From Hevea brasiliensis (taxonomy: Eukaryota; Streptophyta; Magnoliopsida; Malpighiales; Euphorbiaceae), in assembly GCF_030052815.1 (NCBI RefSeq), contig NC_079507.1, positions 13,972,141 through 14,036,140 of the forward strand: 64,000 nt of DNA, written 5' to 3'. Every line of letters begins with the position of its first letter. The stretch's first letter is position 1. Position numbers and translations under genes: made by a program. Shown piece after piece: positions 24,759-37,564 of the stretch. Under the pieces are notes generated by a model. It was given only the letters and a program-made list of their open reading frames with translations, was not told where the DNA came from and ran no database searches.

Positions 24759-25520
24759 CTACTGTCTATCCCTTCTCGTCTGCTTACTGATTCTCACTTT
24801 TTCAACCCTTATTGCAGCTTCCACTAACTTGCTAAATTCTGTGATTCCCAAGGCAGTGAGCTGGATCTTGATGTTATCATTTAGTCCCTCTTCAAATCTC
24901 TTACACCTTTCAACTTCATTAGGGACTATCTCCCTTCCGTAGCGGCTTAATCGGACAAATTCCTTCTCATACTCGGCCACTGATACTTGTCTCTGTCTCA
25001 GGTTAATGAACTCTCTTCTTCTCTCTTCCAGGTATACAATACCCACATATTTCTTCTTGAACTCGGAGAGAAAGAAGTCCCAAGTTACAGCTTCTGGCTG
25101 CACTTCACTGGACACAGTGTCCCACCATTCGTTGGCATCGTCTTGCAACAAGGATACTGCAGCTTCTAGATTTTGCTCTGAGGTGCAGTGGAGTTGTTTT
25201 AAGACTCTGCCCATTCTGTTCAACCAATTCCCTACCGCAATGTAGTCATCTTCTCTCTTACAGAAAAAGTCCACTGCTCCAAACTTCCTTAGCCTTTCCA
25301 GGTGTGATTTCTGCTGTGGAGCTGGTGGTGGTGGTGGTGGTGCTGGCATTACTCCAGCCATTTGTCTAAAGAAATCGGCCATTTGTTGGAACATGGCCTG
25401 TGGAGGCCGAAAGGTGCTCGGCTTGAGTGGAGCGAGTGTTCTCCCATGCCCCAGCCTCACTGCGGGTGGAGCATGACTCTCCACTTCCTCCTCGACTGCT
25501 CTTTGAGATGAAGGGTCCAT
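24759..25520 (-). pseudogene. Gypsy C gag (capsid)
   Basis: This 253-codon frame starts MDPSSQ and ends at a TAG. A proline run (PAPPPPPPAP) precedes the retrotransposon gag domain. Its landmarks are AVSLLQDDANEWWDTV, VTWDFFLSEFKKKYV, FINLRQRQVSVAEYEKEFVR and CKRFEEGLN. It would build the virus-like particle that packages element RNA. The start is the first ATG downstream of the primer site in the element's direction. Confidence 0.88.
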
Positions 25521-25626
25521 ATCCTATTCAAAATAAGAAAGACAAACAGATCTGCATTAGTGTCACCTCGACTCTTACAAATGCAATGCATGGTATGGAC
25601 TCAATCTAGGCCCAGAAACGCCTAAA

Positions 25627-25642
25627 CCGTGCTCTGATACCA
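25627..25642 (-). other. Gypsy C primer binding site
   Basis: The minus strand reads TGGTATCAGAGCACGG, complementary to the 3' end of initiator tRNA-Met, five bases inside the 5' LTR. This is a priming site, not a tRNA gene. Confidence 0.9.
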
Positions 25643-25647
25643 CTAAA

Positions 25648-28600
25648 TGTGACACCCCTTACCCGTGTACAGTATACCCGAGTAAGCAATGTCACACGGT
25701 GTACTGGCACATTCTAATATGCCTTATTTAATTTTTATCATGCTTTTGAATATAATTTATGAAATATAATTTATTTAAGCCATTTATCGAAATTTTCATT
25801 TATTTGAGGTTCCGAAAATTTTAAAGAAAATCCGGCAGAGTACCGGCTAAAAATGGAGAAAACAGTTCTTCGGAACCTGTTAAAAACACTTCCAATATTT
25901 GTATTCAATCATCTCAAACTCCAATATCCAAAATCTCAACAATTTTCAATTTCGGTTCTCAACAACCTTTTCATTTCTCAAACATCCATTTCTCATAATG
26001 CTCATATACAACAATAAATAAATGCTCAAATTTTGCATTCATAACCATAACTTTCATTATTTACATGAACATCAAAATACATTACATAAGTTCAAATACA
26101 TATGAGGAAGTAAAAATTAGCTACAAAATATCAAAATGACGCCTAGTGTCCTACCAATGCACTGCAGAAGTTGAGGTGACACGGACACTGTGCAGAACTG
26201 CAGGATGGACTCACCCAGTCGGTCTCATCGGGCTCACGATCTGTATCTCCAGAACCTACGCGTGGCAAAAGCAATGCGCTAAGCAACAATGCTTAGTGGT
26301 GCAATAATAAAATAAAGGAAATAGCAAGAAATAAATATGTAATGAATGTATCAAAATGACGCCTAGTGTCCTACCAATGCACTGCAGAAGTTGAGGTGAC
26401 ACGGACACTGTGTGGAACTGCAGGATGGACTCACCCAGTCAGCGGTCTACTGGGCTCACGATCTGTATCTCCAGAACCTACGCGTGGCAAAAGCAACGCG
26501 CTAAGCAATAATGCTTAGTGGTGCAATAATAAAATAAAGGAAATAGCAAGAAATAAATATGTAATGAATGTATATGTTATATTTGTTTGGTATTTGTATA
26601 TCATTTACTTTGTCCACTTTTATTCATTTGGTTGCCCCAAGTAACCTACACTAGACGACTGGACTGGATAACGGGTAAACTGGCACTGGGTATCAAGTAC
26701 CTCGGGCCGTCACACCATCGGTCACATATGCATCTCCCGGTGTGCAACAGAACAGCTAACAAGCTGTAAACAATATCAGGCACAAGGCCAAGTCTCAATG
26801 CAAGGTCAGAATGGCTAAAAGCCATAAAATCACGGAATGGCATATTGCCATGTGCGATCGCTAACTGAACCCTATTGGCATGCCAAACTATCCAAACCAA
26901 TCTTGTTAGGTATACTAGGGCATTTGAAACTTTTAAATTCTTCAATTTGTGAATTTCATGTTTTGGTGTTACTATTCACCTCATTGGTCAACAAAAATGT
27001 TGACTTTTGGATAGAAAATATGTACATTGACTTTGGCACTCCCAACATACCACATTTCATGTTTAAAACTTGTTAGAATTGGTCACCATTACTATTTCTA
27101 ACTTAAAACCAAGAGGGCAGAAAATTTCAGTTTTTGTAGCATAAGTTTGCTGTTCCATTAAGCACTGTTGCAGTGGGAATTTGAAGAAATGACAAACATG
27201 AAAGTTGTTCCTTATTTTGTCTAGTTGAATTTCCTTTTTTGAATCACTCCATTTGGAGTTTTGTAGCTCCAGATATGGCTCAAAAACCACAGCTGACTGG
27301 ATTGCCAATCTGCAGAATTGACCATATCTACAGTAACATGAACAGTGACTGTGATTGCATTTTTGAATTGGTTCTGACCATAATTTGGGGTAGGTTTCTT
27401 CACGAAAGTTGTTTTTCTATGTCTTAACTTGTTGCTGTAAAAATTTCAGGTCAATTGACCAAATCTACAGTGAGTTATGGCCAAATGAACAGTTACACTA
27501 TTTATTTGGTCATTCTGCAGAATCAGTTGCAGGGTGTCCGAATTAGGGCCAACTTTTGGTCCTGTTGCTTTGGTCTTTTGGGCATGGTTTCTTCAGCAAA
27601 AATGTGCCATTATAAGCCTAGTTTCATGTCCAATTGGCCAAACACCAATTGGACCAACACAACCCAAGTTATGGCAGTCCAAGTGGACTGAAATTTCAGT
27701 CACCCTGTTGCTGTCCTAGGGCAGCCTACACATTCACTTTGCCATACTATTTTTCAGTCCAAATTGTGGTAAACTTACCTAAAATAGTCACTAATTGACC
27801 ATTAAAATGTTCTCTAACAATTTCCTAAGCCAAGTCAATTTTTCACTTCTCAAAACCCTAATTCCCATATGAGTTTTCACAAATTCCTTATTCAACTCTT
27901 TCATTCTTTGTATATGTATATGTATACACTTTAACCATAAGCTCTAGTTCACTCTAAGTCCATCAAAACAATCAAAATAATTCCTTCACAAGGGCTGCCG
28001 AAAATTCATAGTATGTATACACATAATTCTTGTTCATTTTAGTTACAATTCTTACTCAATTCAAGTTACAAATCATAAAAATAAAGAGTTTTAAGTATCT
28101 AATGCACTAACCTTGAATAGGGCAGATTTTTCCCAACTCAAACTTCACTTTCTTTCCTCTTCTTAGCTGCCAAAAGCTTCCCCTAGAGATATGGTCAAGT
28201 TTTAATGAAAGAAGTTAGGGTTTAGTGGTGTAACAAAGGAAGGAATTAAGCTTGCTTGATTGAACATCAATGGAGGGAGGAAAGGAAGAGGTTTCGGCTG
28301 GTTGGGGTCCAAAGGAAGAAGATGACATTTTTCTTTTATTTTCAGCCTCTTTAGTTTGTTTTAAGTGTCTTTGTTATATGGTGATTGGTGGACCATTTTT
28401 AAATGACATAATTATGATGTCACAATTCCCATTTACTTACTTTTCTTCTTACTTTTGTTTTCTTATTTTCATTTCTCATTTTTAATAAATTTTTCAACAA
28501 TATTAATTCATATTTTATGTCACAATATTTATTTACTCAATTGGACCAGTCGGCCAAAAATCACCTCTGAAGGCGAAATGACCAAAATGCCCTCCGTTTG

Positions 28601-28974
28601 GCTTAACGGGTCAAAATTGTCTGTACTGATTGAAAAATTTTTCTTGGTATTTTCTTGGAATTCTAATGCCATAGGAACCTCAGTAATCCTTCTCTGGAGT
28701 CTCAAAAATTATTTTATAATTTTTCCCCGGGTCTAGGGCTCCTCGTTGCGAGAACCGCAACTTCCCTCTGGTTACCCATCGCTTGGGCACCGGCTCGTTT
28801 ATCTCGGTTGTATTTTATTTCTAAAATTTTTACCAAATTTTTCTTATTAATATTTGAGTTAATTATGGTCCCTCACTGTAGTTTAAATATTTTTCCGGAC
28901 GTTTTAGCTGTCCGGACAGACACCGGTCACCAGAACAGCAGGATGTACGGAGTTGCTACCGGGAGGGTGTTACA
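25648..28974 (-). repeat. Gypsy C 5' LTR with internal 220-bp tandem duplication
   Basis: It matches 17825-20910. The block 26131-26350 is repeated at 26351-26572, starting TCAAAATGACGCC in both copies. The left LTR has one copy only. It also contains repeated modules around CATGAAAGTTGT and GTTATGGC described under findings. Confidence 0.92.
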
Positions 28975-28979
28975 ATAAA

Positions 28980-29908
28980 TGATTTCTCTAAATCATTTTA
29001 TGTACCTCATAGACCATGGTTAACACCTAGCATAGCATGCCATGGCCACCCAATCAGTAATAAGGTTTACCTTAAATGAACCTATAATCATATGTTACCA
29101 TGCACTAGAATCTCTCTGTTACAAAATCCTAACTCAAGCTGGAGTCATAGTTTATATCAAACCCCATTTGCTATGAATATTATGTTCTCTTTTAATTCCA
29201 ATTCTTGATTAAAAGATTTTTTTCATCAGAAACTCTTTTCTGATTAAATCTATCTGTCCTGGCCAGGAACTTGAAACATTAAGAACAATCAAATGAACAT
29301 AGGATTTTATCTCTATTTACTTAGAGGAACAAATTCCATCTTGATCAACACCTATCTCCATATATAACTAGCAGGAGCCAACACATGCCGATATACCCAT
29401 ACATAGTATAAGTATGAAAGCAGTATCAAACTCAAACCACCTATATACAAGATAACTGTGCTATCTCAGGTCTAAAGATTATATGCACTGATATGATTTA
29501 TGACAATACATTGACAAGAGTAAACTCCATGCGCTTGTCATAAGTGTCACTGGTTCGACCTACTTATCATGTATAAGTGCCTATCATGTTTGTTATATGG
29601 CATGAGACTCAACATTCCATCTTATTTATATCTCATATAAATAACTTGGGAACAGACATGAATACAATCTTTCTGGACAAGTCATGTCCTTATTGTGAAG
29701 TATCCTCGATTGTGAACCTATTTATGATACTTTGTACTAGAAATACTGTCACTCATATTCTTAACAACTTAAGAATAGAATTTCTAACAAAATATCAATA
29801 GACTTTTTCTATTGCACATAAATATATTATGTAAATGGAAAAGTGGAATTAATAAAAACATGTACAAGATACATACTAAATAATATGCTCTAGGGTATAC
29901 TATTAACA
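28980..29908 (-). repeat. Copia A2 3' LTR, second part
   Basis: It continues 16649-17824 after gypsy C and ends ACTATTAACA at 29908. On the element strand it is preceded by GCTAGTGGAAGAT, the polypurine-tract position. Confidence 0.9.
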
Positions 29909-29939
29909 ATCTTCCACTAGCAATAGAGCCATTAATTAC

Positions 29940-30390
29940 AATATCTTAGACCCATTTTCTAAAGATGTCGGTCTAGCTGAGTCTGTGACATAGGCTTAGT
30001 GAATGGATCAGCTGGCTTTTCAGCTGATGCTATTTTCTGCATGGCTACATCACCTCGTCCAACTATTTCTCTGATAATGTGGTAGCGCCTTTCTATGTGT
30101 TTGGATTTCTAGTGAGACTGGGGTTCCTTAGCCTGTATGACTGCTCCATTATTGTCACAGTGTAGTGGAACTGCTGACTCAATGGAAGGAACTACTGCAA
30201 GTTTTGTCACGAACTTCTTTATCCAAATAGCTTCCTTTGCAGCATCTGATGCAGCAATATACTCAGCCTCGGTAGTGGAATCTATAGTCGTACTCTGTTT
30301 GGAACTCTTCCAACTGACTGCACCTCCATTACAAATGAACAGATACCTAGAGGTAGACTTTCTATCATCGATATCTGATTGGAAATCAGA
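29940..30390 (-). pseudogene. Copia A2 RNase H, 3' portion
   Basis: It encodes SDFQSDIDDRKSTSRYLFIC, VSWKSSKQSTT, DSTTEAEYIA and ADPFTKPMSQTQLDRHL, the standard end of copia pol (RNase H and tail), with stops. It is cut from the upstream part by the solo LTR at the ATCTG target site inside the codons for GYTDSDFQSD. Confidence 0.88.
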
Positions 30391-30395
30391 ATCTG

Positions 30396-33300
30396 TGTCA
30401 CACCTTACCCCTCCGTAAGGCATAACATGATCCCGTAGAATACTTAATGAACTACCAAACTCCACCTACCAATAATCCATTAAGTACCCTACAAGGGATT
30501 TTGAAACGATTTTCTTACATTTTGGAAGTGGTGAGCATTTTAGTGAGAATTAAAAACCATTTATTCAAAGCTTAAATACTAGTAAAAATTTTGTCCATTT
30601 TAAATTTTGCCACAAATTTTATAAAAATTTTGACAGAGTTCCGTTTGTTTTTGGAGGAAACCGTTCTTCATTTACCTAAGAAAAACACTCCCAAAATGTT
30701 TCACAACTCCCAACCATCAATAATTCTCAAATCAATTCAATTCAAGGCACTTCAACTAATTTCACAATACAAATCAAGGTTTCTCATCTTAAAAATATTT
30801 AATATCTTCATTAACAAAACATAATGTAGGAAATTCATATATACAAATATTAAATTACAATAGAAAATCCAAAATAATATTATTAAAATTTATTTACAAC
30901 TGCTCAACTACATTGATACATACAACATTTCCATATTTACATCAAAATTATCTACAAGGGTATAAAATAATACCCGTACAAAAGCTTGATGTGATCTTCA
31001 ACTCAGTAGCAGCTCACTCTGCAGCTTTTTCCTTGCTCTTATCTGCGACAGCAAAATAAGCCATCGCTGAGTATAAAAATACTCAGTGGTGCACAATAAA
31101 AATTTAAAATGCAATAAATAAATCATTCATTGCCAAACACAATTCAAATATTTCTCAATCACATTTCAATAATGATCAAAGTTCATAATAACACCATTTT
31201 GTCAAATAATCTATTAAACACAGTTTAGTCAAACAATTTCATAAACACAGTGTTGCCAAAGTCACACACAACTTAAGCCATAACACAAAATTTCCGATCA
31301 ATGCCGTGTTGTACACCACGATAAAGCAATCTCAACCCTATTAACCGAAATCAATGAGGGAGGTGGCTAGCTAGCTAATGAGTACTCATCCGATCTACAA
31401 CCTCAACTGGCAAGCCAGAGAGGGAGGAAAATAAACGATCTCAACCCCATAAATGGAGGAGGAAATGTGATACTGTCATGCTAAGTGTGAATCCAAAATC
31501 AATTTAAAACAATTATTTTCAATAATTTATGAGAGATCCCAAACAATTTTCAAAGTTATTTTTATAGTCACAAAGTGGCAACACAATTCATAAATAACAC
31601 AGCGATTTCATAAAGTATAGCAACTCAAATTTTCAATTGGAAAATAATTACAAAAATTTATTGTGCACAAACCTGACTGGAGTCGCCTCTAGGCCTTGAC
31701 TCAGTCTTTAAGGGCTTCCAAGTCTTTTTCAGCTGAAACACACAATTTCACAGTGTTTCAGTACCATAACTTAGCATAAATCCAAAAATAAATTTCACTT
31801 CATTTTAACTAGCTCTATTGCGTTAAATTCGACGTTCTCGAAGTTTTTGTGTTTCGGGTTACTATTCACTACACTATTTAAGTCAAATTGTTGACTTTTT
31901 AAGGCTTAATAGGTATGGGAACTCCAACTTCACCCACATACCACATTTTGGTCATTAAACTTGTTGGTTTTGGTCATTTTCTCAAAGCTTAGGTCATTTT
32001 GGCAAAATTGCCAATTTTCGGTTTCGGTGTTCCGAAGTTGCACTGTTCCATTGGTCAATCTACTGTTGGAATTTGGCAAAACTTCCTTCATAGAAAATGT
32101 TCCTTATTGTCTTAAGTGTATTCTCATTTTTGGATCACCCCAATCAGAGTTTTATAGCTCAAGTTATAGCCAAAATACAGTTATTGTTCACGTGCACTGT
32201 TTATGCTGAGATTTTGGTTCTGGCAGATTTTTGGTCTAACTTTGTTCAGTAATTTGATCAAGTTAAGTTCATAATTTGGCCTAACTTTCTTCACATGAAA
32301 TGTTCTACTATGTCTTAGGTTTTCATCGGTTTAAGAATCGCCTCAATCGGAGTTTTCTAGAGAGAGTTATAGCCATTGGAACTTTACAGCTCAATGGCAA
32401 TTCTGCAGAATCGCAGGTACAGTAACTCCACTTTGCTCAATAATTTGACTAGGTTAATGGCATAATTTGGTATGGTGTTCTTCATGAAAGTTTTAGGTCT
32501 ATATGTTATCTAATTTCTGGTAAAATTTCAGATCAATTTGACCTTCCTAGCTCGTGTTATGACTAAATAAACAGTTACTGTTCATTTGGTCAGTTTGGTG
32601 CAGTGGCAGCCTGCTCTCATTTCACTTTGGTCAATTGGTTCACCCAGTTTTGGTCAGTTTTTGGCCATGGTTCCTTAATGAAAATTGTGTCCTTTTATGT
32701 CTATTTTCATCCCTAATTGGTGTCATATCAATTGGGCTTGTAAAATTCCCGTTTTGGTCCTTCAAAGTAGGTTTGGTCATGCTGCAATTGACCTACGAAT
32801 TTGTCTTCCATTCTAACAATTCCCATACATTTCCTTTGGTCATTATTGACCATTTTTCAGTCCACAATTAATCAAAGATATCATTTATGCATTTCTCCAA
32901 AATTTGGTTCACAAACCCTAACATTCAAACCCTAAACTCACAACTTTGTTACCATTAACAATTTCAAAGTTCTAAACTATCATCATTCAACTAATTAAGG
33001 TTTTTATACTCATTCAAACCCTTTAAATTCATGCAATTCATACTCCCTTCAAGCTGGCCAAAAATTCAGTCTGTCCTTCCCCCATATTTTTATTTCATTT
33101 CCTTAATCCTAAGTTCATTTCAACCATTGCATATGCATTTAAAGAAGTAAAATAATAAGTTAGCACACTAACCTTTCTTAAATCTTCAAAACCCTAACTT
33201 TTGCTCTTCTTTCTTCTTGTAATCTCCTTCTTAAGTAGTAATAACAAACTTTAGTAGAGTTTTTAGGGAAGTTATGTAAATTGGGTGAAGGAATTCAAGC

Positions 33301-34045
33301 TTAGATGTAAGCTTAGATGAAGAGAATTCATGGAGGTTTTTGGAAAGAAAATGGGCACACTGGAAGAAGGAAATGAGGTTTTTAATTTTTTTTTTCTTTT
33401 CTTATCTTTATCTTATGGAAGACCACAAATCCCAAATTAATAATTCAACTAATTAATTTCTTTATGACATCATTCATGATGTCATCACCTTTGACTTTTC
33501 CATCTTCTTTCTTTTTTTTTTCTATTTATTTTTTTCTATTAGTTCTTTAATTTAATTCTCGATTTCGAAATTTTCTTTTCTCTGATTTTATTTGACAGTT
33601 AGGTCAGGAGTCAGCTCTCGGGGTCAATTGACCAAATTGCCCCTCGCCGGTTCATCCCGGTTCGCAAATAATTCCATATTTCTTTCGGCTCCTTGACCTA
33701 ATTATTTGACTGGCTTAGCAGTTATTTTTCGTGATTTTCTCTTTTCCACTATGTTCATAAAGGTCCTAAGGACCGCAGCGTCACATTTTACAGTTCGAAA
33801 TTTGAGTTTAAAATGACTTCGCAGTCGTTCCCGAGGAGGTCACCCATCGCTGTGACTCTCGGCTCGTTTAACCTCTTATGTTCTGTTTTTCTTATTTATA
33901 GTTAACTAATTAAACATTACTAATTATTTGTGTTTATGGCTTCTCAAGTTGTCTTAAGTGTGGCCCTAATCCCATTAATTGTCCGGACCGACACCGGTCA
34001 CCGGAACAGTGAAATATACCAGGCTATACCAATAGGGGTGTTACA
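30396..34045 (-). repeat. Solo LTR of the gypsy B family
   Basis: It begins TGTCACACCTTACCCC and ends AATAGGGGTGTTACA, with perfect ATCTG duplications at 30391-30395 and 34046-34050. The reverse complement aligns along its length with the gypsy B LTR (46719-50193). There are no internal genes, primer site or second LTR, so it is what remains after recombination between two LTRs. At 3650 bp it is slightly longer than the B LTR and visibly diverged, suggesting a separate subfamily. Confidence 0.9.
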
Positions 34046-34050
34046 ATCTG

Positions 34051-35309
34051 TATAACCATCCAATTGCAAGTCTCCATCTCCATAGATCAAGAATAAATCC
34101 TTAGTTCTTCTCAAGTACTTAAGGATATTTTTGACAGCTATCCAGTGTTCCAAACCTGGATTGGATTGATACCTGCCAGTCAAACTAATAGCATATGCGA
34201 TATCCAGCTTAGTACACAACATTGCATACATTAAACTTCCAATAGCCAAAGCATATGGAATCCTGGCCATTTTATCTCTTTCTTCAGGTGTCTTTGGAGA
34301 CATCTCTTTAGAAAGGTGGATACCATGTCTCACTAGCAACAATCCTCTCTTGATCAAACATGTTAAACCTCTTTAACACCTTTTCCAAGTATAGACTTTG
34401 GGATAAACCAATTATTCTTTTCACTCTATCTCTATAGATGCGAATTCCAAGAATATAGGTTGCCTCCCCTGAGTCTTTCATGGAGAATGTATTTGACAAC
34501 CATACCTTAATAGTTGTCAACATACCTGTATCATTACCCATCAACAGTATGTCATCCACATATAAGACAAGGAAAGTGATAGCACTGTCACTAACCTTCT
34601 TAAATACACATGGCTCATCCTTATTTTTGATAAAACCAAATGATTTAATGGCTTCATCAAAACGGATGTTCCAACTCCTCGAAGCTTGCTTCAACCCATA
34701 AATGGATCGCTTTAGCTTGCATACCTTGGAACCATCTTGGGATTCAAAACCCCTAGGTTGTTCCATGAAAATGTTTTCTTCAATGTATCCATTGAGAAAA
34801 GCTATTTTGACATCCATATGCCAAATCTCATAATCATAGTATGCAGTTATTGCTAATAGAATCCTAATTGATTTAAGCATGGAAACAGGCGAGAAAGTCT
34901 CCTCATAGTCAATTCCTTGCCTTTGGCGAAACCCTTTCGCTACTAGCCTTGCCTTATAGGTCTCTACCTTTCCATCAGAACCAATTTTCTTCTTGAAAAC
35001 CCATTTGTTCCCTATAGGTACAATACCTTCAGGTGGGTCAACAAGATCCCAAACTAGTTTCATATACATGGAATCAATCTTGGATTTCATAGCATCAATC
35101 CATTTTGAAGAGTCTATATCTGATATAGCTTCTTCATAGGTAAGTGAATCATCTCCATGATTTACTTCTTCATGAGTAGACAACTCTTGTTCTTCTTTAT
35201 AAAGGAAACCATATCTCACTGGTGGGTGAGATACCCTGGTTGTTCTTCGAGGAATAGTTGTAGATGTTTCATCAATGGGTGTAGGTTGACTAGAAGGATC
35301 TATATCCAT
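34051..35309 (-). pseudogene. Copia A2 reverse transcriptase and RNase H, 5' portion
   Basis: The frame 34308-35309 encodes the copia RT: VWDLVDPPEGIVPIGNKWVF, KARLVAKGFRQRQGIDYEET, MDVKIAFLNGYIEENIFMEQ and the catalytic YVDD at 34551-34562. A frame change near 34320 leads to SKEMSPKTPEERDKM, IGSLMYAM and DLQLDGYTD before the solo LTR. It is the best preserved RT of the two copia copies. Confidence 0.88.
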
Positions 35310-35410
35310 CTGATCTGTTGGTTGGTTAAAATTCTCCAGTTCTAACTCTATTTGCTTTCCTTTGCCTCCTTCTTGAACAAACTGTTATTCAAGAAATGTG
35401 GCATCTCTAC

Positions 35411-36709
35411 TTACCATAACCTTTTGTGAAGTAGGAAAATAAAAATAATATTCAAAACTATCTTTTGGGTATCCAACAAATCGACCCTTTTCTGATCTGG
35501 TTTCCAATTATCAGTGTTCAGCTTTTTGATATAAGCTGGACAACCCCAAATCTTAACATGCTTAAGACTTGGTTTTCTTCCATGCCATATATTATAAGGT
35601 GTGGAAGAAACTGATTTTGATGAAATCCTATTCAGAATATACAAATCTGATTCTAATGCAAATCCCCAAAAGGAGATTGGCATATCAGTATAGCTCATCA
35701 TACTATGTACCATATCCAATAGGGTATGATTTCTCCTTTTAGATACACCATTCAGCTATGGCGTTCCTAGAGGAGTCAGCTGGAAAACAATGCCGTGTTC
35801 TCTCAAGTATTCATCAAATTCAATACTAAAATATTCACCTCCATGATCTGATCGAAGAGCTTTAATACTCTTTTCTGTTTGATTTTCTACTTCAGATTTA
35901 AATTCTTTGAACTTTTCAAAGGATTCATGTTTGTATTTCATCAAATACAAATACCCAAACCTTGATTTATCATCAGTAAAGGTAGTAAAGTAATGAAAAC
36001 CCCCTCTAGGCATTTCCTTAAATGGACCACATACATCACTATGTATTAGCTCCAAAATATTTTTAGCCCTTAGCCCTTGTCCAACAAAGGGTGATCTAGT
36101 CATTTTACCATGATGGCAAGATTCACAAGTTGGAGTAGGCTCAGAGCCCAATGAGGATAGAATCTCCATTTTCTCCAGTTTTGCAATCGTATATTCTGCA
36201 ACATGACATAACCTTAAGTGCCAAATATATTTTGAACTTGAGTTGGTTTTCACCATGGCATTGCATTCATTTAGATCACTTGTATTCATTTTGTGTTTGT
36301 CATTATTATCTAAATAATTAAGACCATCATTCATATAACCCGAACCAACATATTTATTTCCAAAATAAATATTGTAAACATTATTTATGAACTGAAATTC
36401 ATAGCCATTTCTAGTCAAACTAGATATAGAAATGTTGTTCTTAAAAGCATCAGGTACATATAAAATATTATCCAAACACAAAACATGTCCAAACATGTAA
36501 AAAAATTTAGATCCTATGGCTAAAGCTTCAACAGTTGAGCCATTGCTAATCCGGACTCTAACATCTTGAGAAAGCAAGCTGCTACTATTTGCTAGTTCCT
36601 GCATATCATGAGAAATGTGAGAACTGGCATCAGTATCTAAAACCCAAGCTGTAGATGAACTATGAGTATCATCAGAATCTAAATAATAAGATATGGACAT
36701 ACCTTCCAA
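35411..36709 (-). pseudogene. Copia A2 protease and integrase
   Basis: In order it carries the protease active-site region WVLDTDASSHIS, where the usual DTGA reads DTDA and is probably inactive; the pre-integrase zinc region (YIWHLRLCH, CESCHHGKM); and the integrase core with Asp in HSDVCGPF and Asp in RSDHGGEY. The frame stops with TAG just before LNGVSKRRN (35756), where the expected catalytic Glu is Lys. The rest of the integrase is in 35411-35719. Confidence 0.87.
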
Positions 36710-36763
36710 AGGTGTATCCTTCTTGTCCTTTAGAGAAGCAAGATACTCTGGGCAGTTCCTTTT

Positions 36764-37564
36764 CTAGTGCCCATCCTTCTGGCAGTGGAAACACTTTCCT
36801 TTGCCTCCATCAGCTTTAGTCTTCCCTTTCTGTTTAGCTATTTTCTTGGAAGGACTAGGAATCTGAGGTTTCTTTTTCTTATTGCCCTTCTTCTTGTTAG
36901 ACTTTTCAGTAGAAGAAGATGCAATCAAAGCTACCTCTTTTCCTTTATTACTCGAAATATTTTTTTTGGCAATAACTAGCATGTTGAGTAAACTAGCCAA
37001 GGTGCATTCCTGTTTAGTCATATGGAAATTTGTTACAAAATTTCCTAAAAACTCAGGAAGGGACTGAAGGATCAAATTCGTTTGTAGTTGGAAATCCATG
37101 TTAAAGTCAAGATGTTCTAGCTGCTCAATCAGCCGAATCATCTTGTGGACATGATCCCCAACATTCTGTCCCTCAGACATCCTCATGCGGAATAGCTGCC
37201 TAGATATCTCATACCTAGCATTCCTTCTGTGCTCACCATACAACTCTAATAGGTGAAGGAGGATCTCACTCGCACTCTGCATGTTCTCATGCTGCTTCTG
37301 TAACTCATTACTCATGAAAGCAAGCATGTAACACTTAGCTCTCATATCATACTCCTTCCACTTGTCCAAAGTTTCATGTTCCTCTGGAGTGGCCTCTGGA
37401 GGTAAGGGACCAGGAACATTTGAGTCTAGAACATATCCTATATGTTCAAGGTTCAGGAAAAGTTTCAAATTTCTTAGCCAATTAGACAGATTAGGTCCTG
37501 TCAACCTATTGTGATCAAGTATGCTTGCAAGGATATTGGATGGTGGTGGTTGTTCTATGCTCAT
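36764..37564 (-). pseudogene. Copia A2 gag
   Basis: It starts MSIEQPPPSN and runs 266 codons. The landmarks are LTGPNLSNWLRNLKLFL, EHETLDKWKEYDMRAKCYML and ARYEISRQLFRMRMSEGQNV, then a lysine-rich stretch and the CCHC knuckle CFHCQKDGH. The knuckle is cut by TAG where the A1 copy has Trp. It is otherwise intact, and is the capsid/nucleocapsid part of the copia polyprotein. Confidence 0.88.

Larger units (their letters stand above)
17825..28974 (-). mobile_element. Gypsy element C, youngest insertion, near full length
   Basis: On the minus strand it runs from TGTAACACC to TGTCACA. The plus-strand edges are TGTGACACCCC at 17825 and GGGTGTTACA at 28974, with ATAAA duplications at 17820-17824 and 28975-28979. 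The LTRs are 17825-20910 (3086 bp) and 25648-28974 (3327 bp); a 220-bp tandem duplication in the latter explains most of the difference. It retains a primer site, gag, protease, RT, integrase and a chromodomain-like tail. Long LTR stretches (for example 19900-20460 against 27965-28525) are nearly identical, so the insertion is recent. Confidence 0.93.

Noticed and set aside
30137..30418. Antisense frames across retroelement genes (also 22982-23314, 43579-44049, 36767-37067)
   Set aside because: They are shadows of gag-pol coding sequence on the other strand.
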